Positions 8,292 through 17,533 are shown, numbered from the stretch's first letter. The stretch is 64,000 nucleotides of DNA from Alistipes sp. (GCA_017631275.1 JAGBTQ010000015.1:1-64000); one strand, 5' to 3'. The notes: generated by a model not told the origin, from the letters alone. Made by a program: numbers and translations.

Positions 8292-8299
8292 TACTTTTG
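8292..8299 (+). promoter_or_regulatory. -7 box of gcvP
   Basis: TACTTTTG fits TAnnTTTG and lies 53 bp before the gcvP ATG. No convincing -33 element is visible. Confidence 0.4.
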
Positions 8300-8352
8300 A
8301 CCTAAATTATTGTAGATATAAAACCAAAAACAACTAATAACTAATTAACACA

Positions 8353-11187
8353 ATGAAAACTTTTGATAGTTTCGTAGACCGTCATACTGGTCTAAACTCT
8401 CCCGAGGATCTCAAGCAGATGCTCGCAACCATTGGTGTGGGCTCTGTTGAGGAACTCTTGCAGCAGGTTATCCCTCAGAACATTCGCCTAAAGAAGGCAC
8501 TCGACCTTCCTGAGGCAATGAGCGAGTATGAGTATGCCGCACACATCGCAGCACTTGCAGCCAAGAACCGCACACTCCGCTCATTTATCGGTATGGGCTA
8601 CTATCCTAACGTAGTGCCTGCTGTTGTTTCGCGCAACGTATTCGAGAATCCTGCATGGTACACATCATACACTCCTTATCAGGCTGAGATCTCGCAGGGC
8701 CGTTTGGAGGCATTGCTCAACTACCAGACAGCTATCCTCTCGCTCACAGGCATGGAGGTGGCTAACTGCTCATTGCTCGACGAGGCAACAGCAGCAGCTG
8801 AGGCTATGCTCATGATGTATGCATCACGCTCACGCGAGGCTGTGAAGCAGGGTCGCAACCAGATCTTCATCGACGAGAACATCTTCCCACAGACCCTCGA
8901 CGTGCTTCTAACACGCTCTGAGCCTTTCGGCATCGAGATTATCCGCGACGACTTCGCATCATACGAGTTCACAGGCAAGGAGTTTGGTGCTATCGTTCAG
9001 TTCCCAGCAGCTAATGGCGAGGTGCGCGACTATGCAGCCTTCGCAGCTAAGGCTCACGAGGCGGGTGCTTTGGTAACTGCCGTTGCCGACCTATTGTCAT
9101 TGGCACTCCTTAAGTCACCAGCAGAGTGGGGCGCAGATATCGCTGTGGGTACTACTCAGCGTCTTGGTTGTCCTATGGGCTTCGGTGGTCCTAGCGCAGG
9201 TTACATGGCTACACGTGACTCGTACAAGCGTCAGATGCCTGGCCGTATCATCGGTGTATCTGTTGACCGTCTTGGCAACAAGGCTTTGCGTATGTCACTT
9301 CAGATGCGCGAGCAGCACATCAAGCGCGAGAAGGCTACATCAAACATCTGTACTGCTCAGGCATTGATGGCATCGATGGTAGGTTTCTACTGTATATACA
9401 ATGGTAAGGAGGGCTTGCAGCGTGCAGCACTCAACGCCCACACCGCAGCACTCACCGTTAAGGGTGCTTTGGAGGCTATGGGCTATGTGGTACGCACCAA
9501 GGCTCTGTTCGACACGTTGGAGGTTGAGGCTGAGGCTTCAGTAATCCAGGATATCGCCCTTGCACGCGAGATTAACTTCTACTATCCAACAGACGACTGC
9601 GTGCGCATGTCATTCGACGAGGTTACTACCGACGCTGAGCTTCAGACAGTTGTAGAGATCTTTGCTGAGGCACGTGGCAAGAAGGCTAAGGCTGTTAAGC
9701 GTGTTGAGAAGGCGGCTATCGCTGCCGACGTGGAGCGTAAGACAGAGTTCTTCACAGAGGCAATCTTCAACTCATACCGCACCGAGACCGAGATGATGCG
9801 CTATATCAAGAAGCTTGAGTTGCGCGACATATCGTTGATGAACTCTATGATTTCGCTCGGCTCATGTACCATGAAGCTCAACGCAGCACAGCTCATGCAG
9901 CCACTATCATTGGCTGGCTTCCAGAATGTTCACCCATTTGCTCCTGCCGACCAGACTGAGGGCTACCGCGAGCTTATCACCAACCTCGAGGGCTACCTTG
10001 CAACAATCACTGGTTTTGCTGGTTGTACATTGCAGCCTAACTCAGGTGCTGCGGGCGAGTATGCAGGCTTGATGATGATTCGTGCTTACCACCAGAGCCG
10101 CGGTCAGGGCTACCGTAACATCATTCTTATCCCATCATCAGCACACGGCACAAACCCAGCTTCAGCTGCTATGGCAGGCATGAAGATTGTGACTGTGGCG
10201 TGCGATGCTAATGGTAATATCGACGTTGAGGATTTGAAGAAGAAGGCTGAGGAGTACTCATCAGAGCTCTGTGGCTTGATGGTGACATATCCATCTACTC
10301 ATGGTGTCTTCGAGAGCCGCATTCGTGATATTGTTGACGCTGTACACGATGCTGGTGGTCAGGTATATATGGACGGCGCTAACATGAATGCTCAGGTGGG
10401 TCTTACCAACCCTGGCTATATCGGCGCTGACGTATGCCACCTCAACCTACATAAGACCTTTGCTATGCCTCACGGCGGTGGCGGTCCTGGCGTAGGTCCT
10501 GTATGCGTTGCTGAGCACCTCGTTAAGTTCTTGCCTACACACTCTTTGATGGAGACTGGTGGCGAGGAGGGTATCACCGCAGTATCGTCATCACCATGGG
10601 GCTCAGCTATGTTGCTCCCAATCACCTATGGCTATATCCGCATGCTCGGCTTCGAGGGCTTGCGTCGCTCAACAGAGATGGCTATCGTGAATGCTAACTA
10701 CATGTCGTCAGCATTGAAAGATGAGTACAAGACATATTACTCTGGCGAGACTGGCCGTGTAGGTCATGAGATGATTCTCGACCTTACTCGCTTCAAGCAC
10801 GACTACAATATCGACTGTGGCGACATCGCTCACCGTCTTATGGACTATGGCTACCACGCTCCAACCCTCTCATTCCCTGTGCATGAGACACTTATGGTTG
10901 AGCCTACCGAGTCGGAGTCTAAGGCCGAGATGGATCGCTTCATCGAGTCGCTCATCAAGATTAAGCGTGAGTGCGAGGCAGCCGCAGCTGAGGGCAATGC
11001 CGACAATGTTGTTGTAAATGCTCCTCACACCGCTCTTGAGCTTGCTGGCGAGTGGTCGCACCCATACTCTCGCACCGAGGCAGCCTTCCCACTTCAGTGG
11101 ATTGCCGAGAACAAGTTCTTCCCATACGTAACCAAGATTGACAACGGCTACGGCGATCGTAATCTTGTTTGCCGCTGCCTAGAGTAA
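8353..11187 (+). CDS. gcvP: Glycine dehydrogenase (decarboxylating), P-protein
   Basis: This 944-aa one-piece P-protein decarboxylates glycine with pyridoxal phosphate and passes the aminomethyl group to the lipoyl H-protein of the glycine cleavage system. Both halves are fused: the N-terminal P1-like part starts with FVDRHTGLNSPEDLKQML, and the C-terminal P2-like part holds GSCTMKLNAAQLM, PSSAHGTNPASA and the PLP site LHKTFAMPHGGGGPG, with the lysine near residue 701. The end (GDRNLVCRC) is normal, so the downstream repeat has not truncated it. No gcvH or gcvT is nearby. The gene is monocistronic, with an SPR array starting 8 bp past the stop. Confidence 0.97.
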   Translation: MKTFDSFVDRHTGLNSPEDLKQMLATIGVGSVEELLQQVIPQNIRLKKALDLPEAMSEYEYAAHIAALAAKNRTLRSFIGMGYYPNVVPAVVSRNVFENPAWYTSYTPYQAEISQGRLEALLNYQTAILSLTGMEVANCSLLDEATAAAEAMLMMYASRSREAVKQGRNQIFIDENIFPQTLDVLLTRSEPFGIEIIRDDFASYEFTGKEFGAIVQFPAANGEVRDYAAFAAKAHEAGALVTAVADLLSLALLKSPAEWGADIAVGTTQRLGCPMGFGGPSAGYMATRDSYKRQMPGRIIGVSVDRLGNKALRMSLQMREQHIKREKATSNICTAQALMASMVGFYCIYNGKEGLQRAALNAHTAALTVKGALEAMGYVVRTKALFDTLEVEAEASVIQDIALAREINFYYPTDDCVRMSFDEVTTDAELQTVVEIFAEARGKKAKAVKRVEKAAIAADVERKTEFFTEAIFNSYRTETEMMRYIKKLELRDISLMNSMISLGSCTMKLNAAQLMQPLSLAGFQNVHPFAPADQTEGYRELITNLEGYLATITGFAGCTLQPNSGAAGEYAGLMMIRAYHQSRGQGYRNIILIPSSAHGTNPASAAMAGMKIVTVACDANGNIDVEDLKKKAEEYSSELCGLMVTYPSTHGVFESRIRDIVDAVHDAGGQVYMDGANMNAQVGLTNPGYIGADVCHLNLHKTFAMPHGGGGPGVGPVCVAEHLVKFLPTHSLMETGGEEGITAVSSSPWGSAMLLPITYGYIRMLGFEGLRRSTEMAIVNANYMSSALKDEYKTYYSGETGRVGHEMILDLTRFKHDYNIDCGDIAHRLMDYGYHAPTLSFPVHETLMVEPTESESKAEMDRFIESLIKIKRECEAAAAEGNADNVVVNAPHTALELAGEWSHPYSRTEAAFPLQWIAENKFFPYVTKIDNGYGDRNLVCRCLE

Positions 11188-11195
11188 TTTCTTGA

Positions 11196-11323
11196 ATTTG
11201 TTGTGATAAGCCGCAATCTGCGGTACATCGCTAAAAGCTGACCACCACGGGCTGTACTATTTGTACTATCCCGTGGTGGTCACTTTTGCGATGCACCACA
11301 TCTAACGACTTCTAACAACAAAT
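11196..11323 (+). repeat. SPR unit 3, downstream of gcvP
   Basis: Arms are ATTTGTTGTG and ACAACAAAT. The left hairpin is CCGCA-ATC-TGCGG and the right hairpin is GATG-CACCA-CATC. The central stem GACCACCACGGG/CCCGTGGTGGTC is capped by GTAC-TATTT-GTAC. The 8 bp between the gcvP stop and this unit (TTTCTTGA) look like a fragment of another unit's left end. Confidence 0.85.
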
Positions 11324-11324
11324 T

Positions 11325-11445
11325 ATTTCTCGTGATAAGGGGTCGATTGCGTCCCCTAACAAAAAATCCCGACAATGAGCAGTACGCCAAAGTACAGCCC
11401 ATCGTCGGGATTTTTGCCGAGCTCGGCACCCTTCTGACAAGAAAT
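11325..11445 (+). repeat. SPR unit 4
   Basis: Arms are ATTTCTCGTG and ACAAGAAAT. The left hairpin is GGGGTCG-ATTG-CGTCCCC. The central stem AAATCCCGAC.../GTCGGGATTT carries GTAC-GCCAAA-GTAC. The right hairpin is the perfect palindrome GCCGAGCTCGGC. It belongs to the same subtype as unit 13, whose right hairpin is longer but equally paired. Confidence 0.85.
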
Positions 11446-11648
11446 TAGTGCGCTGAAGGAGGTGGTAGATTCAGGAGTTTAGTGAATTTAGTGAATTTAA
11501 GGAGTTTAGTGATAGTCTTTCCCTAAGTTCCCTAAGTTCCTTAAATTCCCTATTCTCCCTATCTTCCCTATCTTCCCTATCTGTCCCATTTATCCCATTT
11601 ATCCCATTCGTTCCATTTCTCCTTAAATTCCCTAAACTCTCTATCTAT
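11446..11648 (+). repeat. SPR tail: TAGTGCGCTGA module and 9-bp-period tract
   Basis: The tail starts with TAGTGCGCTGAAGGAGGTGG, a module found after the last unit of several other arrays. A purine-rich stretch (GAGTTTAGTGAATTTAGTG type) follows, then its rough reverse complement as pyrimidine 9-mers (TCCCTATCT, TCCCATTTA, TCCCATTCG). The two halves could pair. No gene is seen in 11188-11687. Confidence 0.7.
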
Positions 11649-11652
11649 GCGC

Positions 11653-11685
11653 AAAAAAAATGGCTACCATCGCGGTAGCCATTTC
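11653..11685 (-). terminator. Intrinsic terminator of the alpha-glucan operon
   Basis: The arms AAATGGCTACC and GGTAGCCATTT form an 11-bp stem with loop ATCGC. On the minus strand this is followed by eight U. Confidence 0.9.
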
Positions 11686-11687
11686 TA

Positions 11688-12866
11688 TTATAGCTTGTTA
11701 AGCTCGATCTCGAAGTCGGCGAGAACATTCATATAGTTCATAAATGCCTCGTATGCCGAGCCGTAGGGGTTGAAGTAGGAGTGTACGTCACCGTCAGAGA
11801 GCCACTTTGTTGCCATGTAGTAGAAGTGGTCGGAGTTCTGCATGAAGTGCCATACAAAGTCGAAATCCTTATTCTTCACCTTCTTAATCTTTGGAGCGAG
11901 CGAGTATAGCTTTCTGAATGCCTCGTTCTGGAGATCGTTGCCAAGCCATGCAGTAACGTCGCGCTCCTCGTCAGCCCATGACATAGCATATGGGCAGTGG
12001 AGCACGGCTACTGGCTGCAAGCGCTTCGCGGCCTCGCTAACAGTGGCAAACTCTAATTCGCCAGTGCGGAGCAATGCGCCAGGGAGTGCCTTCACGAAGT
12101 CGAAGATACCAGTAGATGCCTTCTGGTGCTCGCCAAAGGTCTCGTAGTCCATAAATAGGTTAACTACGTCGCCAGTTTCGCCAGCTACCCAGCTTGCAAA
12201 CTTATCGGCTGTAAGAGGCCACTCGCCCCAACCCTCGTTCGAGAAGCGGAAGGCGATGTCGTCAGAGAGCTTGTAGTTGCGAAGCATGAGGCGTAGCTTG
12301 TTATCTACAGCATCGCTATAAACAAAGTTTGGCGATTTCCAGCCGAGGATATGCTTAGCACCCTCAGCCAACATTGTTTTGAAGCCCATGCCCTCGACAG
12401 CCTTAGCAATCTCGTCGGAGTAGATAAGCTCGGTGTTGCGGAAAGCTGTTGGCTTCACGCCGAACTCCTCCTTGAGCATCTGCGAGTGGAGCTTAACCTC
12501 CTGCTTGAACTCATCTACCGAGTATAGTGATGACAAAGAGTGTGAGTAGGTCTCGCCAAGGAACTCTACATGGCCTGTTGCTGCCAAGCGCTTGAATGAC
12601 TCAAGCACCTCGGGAGCGTATGCCTTGAACTGCTCAACGGCAGAGCCAGTGATTGAGAATGTGCACTTAAAAGCACCCTTATGCTCGTTGATAAGGCTCT
12701 CGAGAAGTGCGTTCATAGGAAGATAGCACTCGCGAGCAATCTTCTGCATGATAGCTCTGTTGGTGAAGTCGTCAAGGTAGTTATGGTCGTTGCCCATCTG
12801 GAAGAAACGATAGGTCTTCAAACGCCAGGGCTGGTGAACCTGAAAGTAAAAACAAACTGTCTTCAT
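11688..12866 (-). CDS. Glycoside hydrolase family 57 protein (alpha-amylase-like)
   Basis: This is a 392-aa cytosolic GH57 enzyme, without signal peptide, acting on alpha-glucans such as glycogen or maltodextrin. The start CFYFQVHQPWRLKTYRFF holds the GH57 HQP motif. FRNTELIYSDEI and LFMDYETFGEH match the later conserved regions, the last with the acidic residue expected near the active site. It is the last gene of the operon with a GT4 glycosyltransferase (14 bp upstream) and a glycogen debranching enzyme, a trio conserved in Bacteroidales. Whether it hydrolyses or transfers is not decidable here. Confidence 0.88.
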   Translation of the reverse strand: MKTVCFYFQVHQPWRLKTYRFFQMGNDHNYLDDFTNRAIMQKIARECYLPMNALLESLINEHKGAFKCTFSITGSAVEQFKAYAPEVLESFKRLAATGHVEFLGETYSHSLSSLYSVDEFKQEVKLHSQMLKEEFGVKPTAFRNTELIYSDEIAKAVEGMGFKTMLAEGAKHILGWKSPNFVYSDAVDNKLRLMLRNYKLSDDIAFRFSNEGWGEWPLTADKFASWVAGETGDVVNLFMDYETFGEHQKASTGIFDFVKALPGALLRTGELEFATVSEAAKRLQPVAVLHCPYAMSWADEERDVTAWLGNDLQNEAFRKLYSLAPKIKKVKNKDFDFVWHFMQNSDHFYYMATKWLSDGDVHSYFNPYGSAYEAFMNYMNVLADFEIELNKL

Positions 12867-12880
12867 ATATATCTTCTTTA

Positions 12881-14200
12881 TTATTTATTACACTTGTCGA
12901 TAGCCTGCTGATATACGTCCTTAATCTTGATAGCAGCATTAAACCACTTGAGGTTGTTTACCTCCTCGAGGCCCTTCTCCGAGAACATCTTGGCAAGGGC
13001 AGGGTAGGTGATTAGGCCATAGATGGCATCTGCCATGGCATCAACATCCCAGTAGTCAACCTTAATGGCGTAGTCCAATACCTCGGCAACACCGCTCTGG
13101 TGCGAGATGATTGTAGGTACGTTCGAGCGCATAGCCTCCAATGGCGAGATGCCGAAAGGCTCAGATACCGAAGGCATGATATATACGTCCGAGAGCTGGA
13201 ACATCTTCTGAACGTCGTCGCCCTTGAGGAAGCCCGTGAAGTGGAACCTATCGGCAATGCCGAGCTGCGCTACACGACGGATACAGTGGTTCATCATATC
13301 GCCCGAGCCCGCCATCACGAAGCGCACGTTAGGCACACGTGCAAGCACCTTTGCTGCTGCCTCGATAAAGTAGTCGGGACCCTTCTGGAAGGTGATACGG
13401 CCGAGGAACGTAACGATCTTATCCTTCACGCCACGCTCAGGCACAGGGTTGTCGTTCTCGGCAAAATGCACTGCATTGTGCACTGCCACAACCTTCTCTG
13501 GCTCGATGTTATACTTGTTAATAACGATGTTACGTGTTAGGTTCGACACGGCGATGACCATGTCGGCTGCTGCCATACCTGCACGCTCAATCTCATAGAC
13601 ACGTGTGTCGATGTTGTCGCTCGACGAGCGGTCGAACGATGTTGCGTGCATATGCACAACAAGTGGCTTGCCCGACACCTGCTTTGCAGCAATACCGGCA
13701 AAATATGTCAACCAGTCGTGAGCGTGGATAACGTCAAACTGACCCTCGAGCTGTCGTGCCACCTCGGCAGCAACAACAGCGTAGCGTGCAACCTCCTCCA
13801 TGATGTTTGCGCCATACTTACCCGAGAAGGTGTAGCGCTGAGTCCAGCTGTCGCCCTTGCGCTCCCAGAACTTCTTGCCTGTCTTCTCGTAACCCTCACG
13901 ATATGTTGCCCACTCCTCAGGCGAGATGTAGGGAACCATATTTGAGTCGATATGTATGAACGAAATCTTGCGCATGATGTCGTCGCCACCCTCGATTGTT
14001 GAGTCGCAGTAGTGTGCCTCAACATCGCTGGCGTTGACAACCTTAACGAAGCTCTGGTCCTCGTCGCCCGACGCCTTAGGCATCACGAAGATAACCTCCA
14101 CGTCGTTGCGCGCCAAACCTTGTGTCATACCGTAGCAGGCAGTACCCAAACCTCCGGCAATGTGGGGAGGAAACTCCCATCCGAACATTAGTACTCTCAT
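12881..14200 (-). CDS. GT4 glycosyltransferase, glycogen synthase-like
   Basis: This 439-aa GT-B enzyme probably elongates alpha-glucan from a nucleotide sugar. The N-terminal domain starts with LMFGWEFPPHIAGGLGTACYG, whose GGLG loop resembles that of glycogen and starch synthases. The C-terminal domain contains VTFLGRITFQKGPDYFIEA and the E-x7-E motif EPFGISPLEAM. No signal peptide is present. It lies between the debranching enzyme (20 bp) and the GH57 gene (14 bp), so a role in glycogen synthesis or remodelling is inferred from context. It is shorter than classic GlgA (about 480 aa). Confidence 0.85.
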   Translation of the reverse strand: MRVLMFGWEFPPHIAGGLGTACYGMTQGLARNDVEVIFVMPKASGDEDQSFVKVVNASDVEAHYCDSTIEGGDDIMRKISFIHIDSNMVPYISPEEWATYREGYEKTGKKFWERKGDSWTQRYTFSGKYGANIMEEVARYAVVAAEVARQLEGQFDVIHAHDWLTYFAGIAAKQVSGKPLVVHMHATSFDRSSSDNIDTRVYEIERAGMAAADMVIAVSNLTRNIVINKYNIEPEKVVAVHNAVHFAENDNPVPERGVKDKIVTFLGRITFQKGPDYFIEAAAKVLARVPNVRFVMAGSGDMMNHCIRRVAQLGIADRFHFTGFLKGDDVQKMFQLSDVYIMPSVSEPFGISPLEAMRSNVPTIISHQSGVAEVLDYAIKVDYWDVDAMADAIYGLITYPALAKMFSEKGLEEVNNLKWFNAAIKIKDVYQQAIDKCNK

Positions 14201-14220
14201 AATATCTACTTTTTTACGTT

Positions 14221-16248
14221 TTACTTCTTAACACTCTTGCGCACACACTTGCGCTTTGGTTTCTCCTCTACGGTAGCCTCCGCAACACTCTTTTTTGAGC
14301 TCTTGCGAGCAGGCTTTTTAGCGCTATGCTTCTCAATGAGGCTATTTATTAGGAGGAGTCCCGCAACAGAGGTAGCGTGCGATACGCCACCACGTGGGTT
14401 GTATGGTGGGTCGCCCTCGAAGCGCTCCGAGATTGAGCCTACGCACTTTGTCTGAAGCTCATCGTCGAATGCCTCCAATATGTTGCGTGCCTCTGCCACA
14501 AAGCCCTCGCCACGAAGGTCGAAACATGCCTGAACGTAGAAGACCAAAGGCCAGATCCATGACGAGCCGTTGCGCGATGCGAGATCCTGCGAGCGCTGAT
14601 CCTCGTTGTAGTTCGACTTGTATATTGGGTTACGAGGCGATAGCGTACGTAGGCCTCGTGGTGTGAGCAAGTGCTGCTGAATGGTGTGTAAAGTGCGTGC
14701 CTGCTGCTCCTCTGATAGCATCTTGAAGCCAAGACCGCATGCCACAACCATGTTAGGACGTATAAACTTATTCACCTCGTCGTAGTTCACATAGTCGGCA
14801 AGGTAGCCCTCCTCATCTAACCAGAACTTCGAGATAAACGAGTGCTTTGTTTTTGCTGGAATATCCTTCCATGCTGCAACAAACTCCTTGTCGCCCTGCT
14901 TCTTAGCCACTGCCAAGGTGTACATCACGGCGTTGTACCACAATGCCTGAAGCTCAACGGGGTAGCCGCGACGTGGTGTTAGTGCCTGACCGTCGATGAT
15001 TGTGCCCATCCATGTTAGCGGACGCTCTGCCCATGCCCAGATAAGGCCATTGTCGTGCAGGCGAATATCCTCATAAAAACCACTGCGATAAGCCTCCAAT
15101 ATGCCCTTCATCACCGAGCCATATCTCTCCCAAATCTCCTTCTGCGAGATGTGACCCTCAAGCTGCTGGAGTGTGTAGTAGAGCCATAGTGGTGCATCTA
15201 CGGCATGAGGTATTGAGGCACCGTCTAACATGCCGCTCGCCTCGATATCACGCACGGTAGTATCCAAGACCTCTAAGCAGTCCTCCTTGTGGTTTTGTGT
15301 TAGTGTCAAGCCTGGGAGCGCCATGAAGGTGTCCTCCAAAAATGAGCCAAACCATGGGTAGCCCGCAACAACCTCGGTGCGGTTGCCTGGACGACGAATG
15401 ATAAACTGGCGTGCCGAGTGCTCAAGGCAGCTTAGGAAGTCGACCTTGTGTGTACGACGTGCTAGCTGAGCCTCATAAATCTCGGTGATGGTCTCAGGGG
15501 TTGCCATCTGGTCGGTAGAGGCTGAGAAAATCACGCTCTCACCCTTCTTAATCTTAAACTCGAAGTAACCTGTTGTGAGCAGATCCTCGTGACCCTCATA
15601 GCCACGACGAAGCTCCTTCTGATACTCGAAGTTATAGTACCAGTCGGGTGCTGCGATAAACTCAGAGTCGGTCTTGTTTAGCTGCATGTGCAACCAAGGG
15701 AAGCCCTCGTAAAGACGACACTTAACACCTGCGGTGATAGGGTAGGCGCGGCCATCAGCCTCCATGTTTGCCTTCGATAGCGAGTGCTTATCGCGGAAGG
15801 CGAGCAGAGGTCGTAGGCGTAGCGTTGTCTCAGAGTGAGCATCCACCAACGTGTAGCGAATCATAAGCTGTGTGCGCTTGTGAATCCACAATAGCTCCTT
15901 GCGAAGCACTGCGCCACCTACACGATAGGTGATTGTTGGCGTTGGCGTATATTCAAAGTCTGTGATATACTTGTGACCACGAGGCTCATATACACCCTCA
16001 AAGCGGTGCAACGCGAGGTTGAACGACTGATCGTGTTGGATTAGTGTCTCGTCGAGTGATGATAGAAGCACGTATGTGCGATCACTCTGGTCGATGGGTG
16101 CAACCATCAAGCCATGATACTTGCGTGTGTTGCAGCAAACGATAGTCGTACTCATGTAGCCACCACGACGATCCGTAGCAAGCATCTCGCGGTCGAGCGA
16201 ATACTCGAGGTTGCCCAATTCACGCTTGTCGAATTTTAGTCCAGACAT
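14221..16248 (-). CDS. Glycogen debranching enzyme (amylo-alpha-1,6-glucosidase type)
   Basis: The 675-aa product belongs to the bacterial debranching family with an N-terminal GDE domain (LEYSLDREMLATDRRGG, CNTRKYHGLMVAP) and a C-terminal (alpha/alpha)6 glucosidase domain (GYPWFGSFLEDTFMALPGL, NGLIWAWAERPLTWMG). It should cleave alpha-1,6 branches of glycogen in the cytosol. I set the start at 16248 (MSGLKFDKRELGNLEYS); a longer form would add 13 residues from the leader. The last 35 residues are a Lys/Arg/Ser-rich tail (AKKPARKSSKKSV...), unusual for the core enzyme and of unknown purpose. It is the first gene of the alpha-glucan operon. Confidence 0.9.
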   Translation of the reverse strand: MSGLKFDKRELGNLEYSLDREMLATDRRGGYMSTTIVCCNTRKYHGLMVAPIDQSDRTYVLLSSLDETLIQHDQSFNLALHRFEGVYEPRGHKYITDFEYTPTPTITYRVGGAVLRKELLWIHKRTQLMIRYTLVDAHSETTLRLRPLLAFRDKHSLSKANMEADGRAYPITAGVKCRLYEGFPWLHMQLNKTDSEFIAAPDWYYNFEYQKELRRGYEGHEDLLTTGYFEFKIKKGESVIFSASTDQMATPETITEIYEAQLARRTHKVDFLSCLEHSARQFIIRRPGNRTEVVAGYPWFGSFLEDTFMALPGLTLTQNHKEDCLEVLDTTVRDIEASGMLDGASIPHAVDAPLWLYYTLQQLEGHISQKEIWERYGSVMKGILEAYRSGFYEDIRLHDNGLIWAWAERPLTWMGTIIDGQALTPRRGYPVELQALWYNAVMYTLAVAKKQGDKEFVAAWKDIPAKTKHSFISKFWLDEEGYLADYVNYDEVNKFIRPNMVVACGLGFKMLSEEQQARTLHTIQQHLLTPRGLRTLSPRNPIYKSNYNEDQRSQDLASRNGSSWIWPLVFYVQACFDLRGEGFVAEARNILEAFDDELQTKCVGSISERFEGDPPYNPRGGVSHATSVAGLLLINSLIEKHSAKKPARKSSKKSVAEATVEEKPKRKCVRKSVKK

Positions 16249-16284
16249 GTTTAATATATTTTTTAGTTTCTTGTTTATTACGAT

Positions 16285-16340
16285 CAAACGTATACGCCAA
16301 CTCTAATATAATGATAGCCAGGGAATTAGCTCATTATATT
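16285..16340 (-). promoter_or_regulatory. Promoter of the alpha-glucan operon with an overlapping palindrome
   Basis: On the minus strand TACGTTTG (16292-16285) matches the -7 consensus, 37 bp before the start. Instead of a clear -33 box there is an inverted repeat AATATAATGA (16305-16314) and TCATTATATT (16331-16340) with a 16-bp spacer covering the -20 to -55 region. This is where an activator or repressor would be expected to bind. Confidence 0.45.
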
Positions 16341-16411
16341 GGATAGATACAGGGGAAATATCTAAAAATAGCTTAGTAAAATTAATATAAAAAAATCAAT
16401 TCTCCAAACGT

Positions 16412-17524
16412 TTAGACGAAAAAAGACTCGATTATAGCATCAGACACAAGAAAATGTGTAGCAGGAATGTAGAGCCTATTTTCGTGGCGTAGAAGAGTTG
16501 CCGAGGCTATCCATGGCTCTGCTTGACGCTCGATTGAGGCGATGTGCTCCGTGCCAAACATCTTGGCTATGTATTCTAGGTCGATACCTCGGCTTGTGCG
16601 CAGCGAGGTCATTATATACTCGTTGAGGTGGTCGGTTGCGGTTAGCTCCTCGCCATCGTACAAGAATTTACCCTCGGCATACTCCTTGGCTGTTGAGGTG
16701 CACCACGTGCGGTTATCTCTGCTAAATGAGTGAGCGCCAGCACCTATACCCAAGTACTCCACACCCTGCCAATATGCCGAGTTGTGGCGTGCGCGAAGCT
16801 CTGGCTTGGCAAAATTCGACACCTCGTAGTGGTCGTAGCCAGCAGAGCATAGGGCATTGTGCACACGCAAAAACTCGCGCTCCGACTCTTCGTCGCTAAT
16901 GGGCGTGTACTCGCCCTTGCGCATGAGCATGCCGAGGCGTGTGCGCTCCTCTATGGTTAGGTGGTAGGCTGATATGTGCTCCACGTCGAGATTTATGGCA
17001 CGTTGTAGCGACTCGTCGAGGTGGCTTGTACCAAAGCCCGCAATGCCAAAGATTAGGTCTATCGAAATATTGTTTATGCCAATCATTCTCAGGTGCTTAA
17101 CAGCCTCCTCGGCCTCTGCGCCCGTATGTCGGCGATTCATGAATTGTAGCACTCTGTCGTCGAACGACTGTATGCCGAGGCTAACGCGGTTTACCGACGT
17201 AGACTTAAGTGCTGCGACATACTCCTCGGTTATGTCGTCGGGGTTTGCCTCGATGGTTATCTCCTCTACTTTGGAGCAGTCAAATAACTCTTGGGCATGG
17301 TTTATGAGTTGTTCAATATCGTGGGGGGCAACAAGCGATGGAGTGCCACCGCCGAAGTATATCGACGTTAGTTGTCGCTCGCTAAGATATGAGCTACGCT
17401 CGTCGAGCTCACGGTGCATACTCTCTACAACGCGGGGTAGAAGGTCCAGGGCGCCTACTTTGTAGAAGTCGCAGTAGGAGCAGATGCGTTTGCAGAAGGG
17501 TATATGAAAATATAGTGTTGCCAT
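16412..17524 (-). CDS. hemW: HemW-like radical SAM protein
   Basis: This 370-aa radical SAM protein has the iron-sulfur motif at C11, C15 and C18 (FCKRICSYCDFY), then YFGGGTPSLV, EANPDDI and GIQSFDD, the order seen in HemN/HemW proteins. HemW is a heme chaperone rather than the true oxygen-independent coproporphyrinogen oxidase. The first Cys of the site follows HIPFC, as in HemW. The start at 17524 gives MATLYFHIPFC; the upstream extension lies in the promoter. The gene is divergent from the serine dehydratase gene. Annotators often call such proteins coproporphyrinogen III oxidase. Confidence 0.85.
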   Translation of the reverse strand: MATLYFHIPFCKRICSYCDFYKVGALDLLPRVVESMHRELDERSSYLSERQLTSIYFGGGTPSLVAPHDIEQLINHAQELFDCSKVEEITIEANPDDITEEYVAALKSTSVNRVSLGIQSFDDRVLQFMNRRHTGAEAEEAVKHLRMIGINNISIDLIFGIAGFGTSHLDESLQRAINLDVEHISAYHLTIEERTRLGMLMRKGEYTPISDEESEREFLRVHNALCSAGYDHYEVSNFAKPELRARHNSAYWQGVEYLGIGAGAHSFSRDNRTWCTSTAKEYAEGKFLYDGEELTATDHLNEYIMTSLRTSRGIDLEYIAKMFGTEHIASIERQAEPWIASATLLRHENRLYIPATHFLVSDAIIESFFV

Positions 17525-17533
17525 CGTAAGCCA

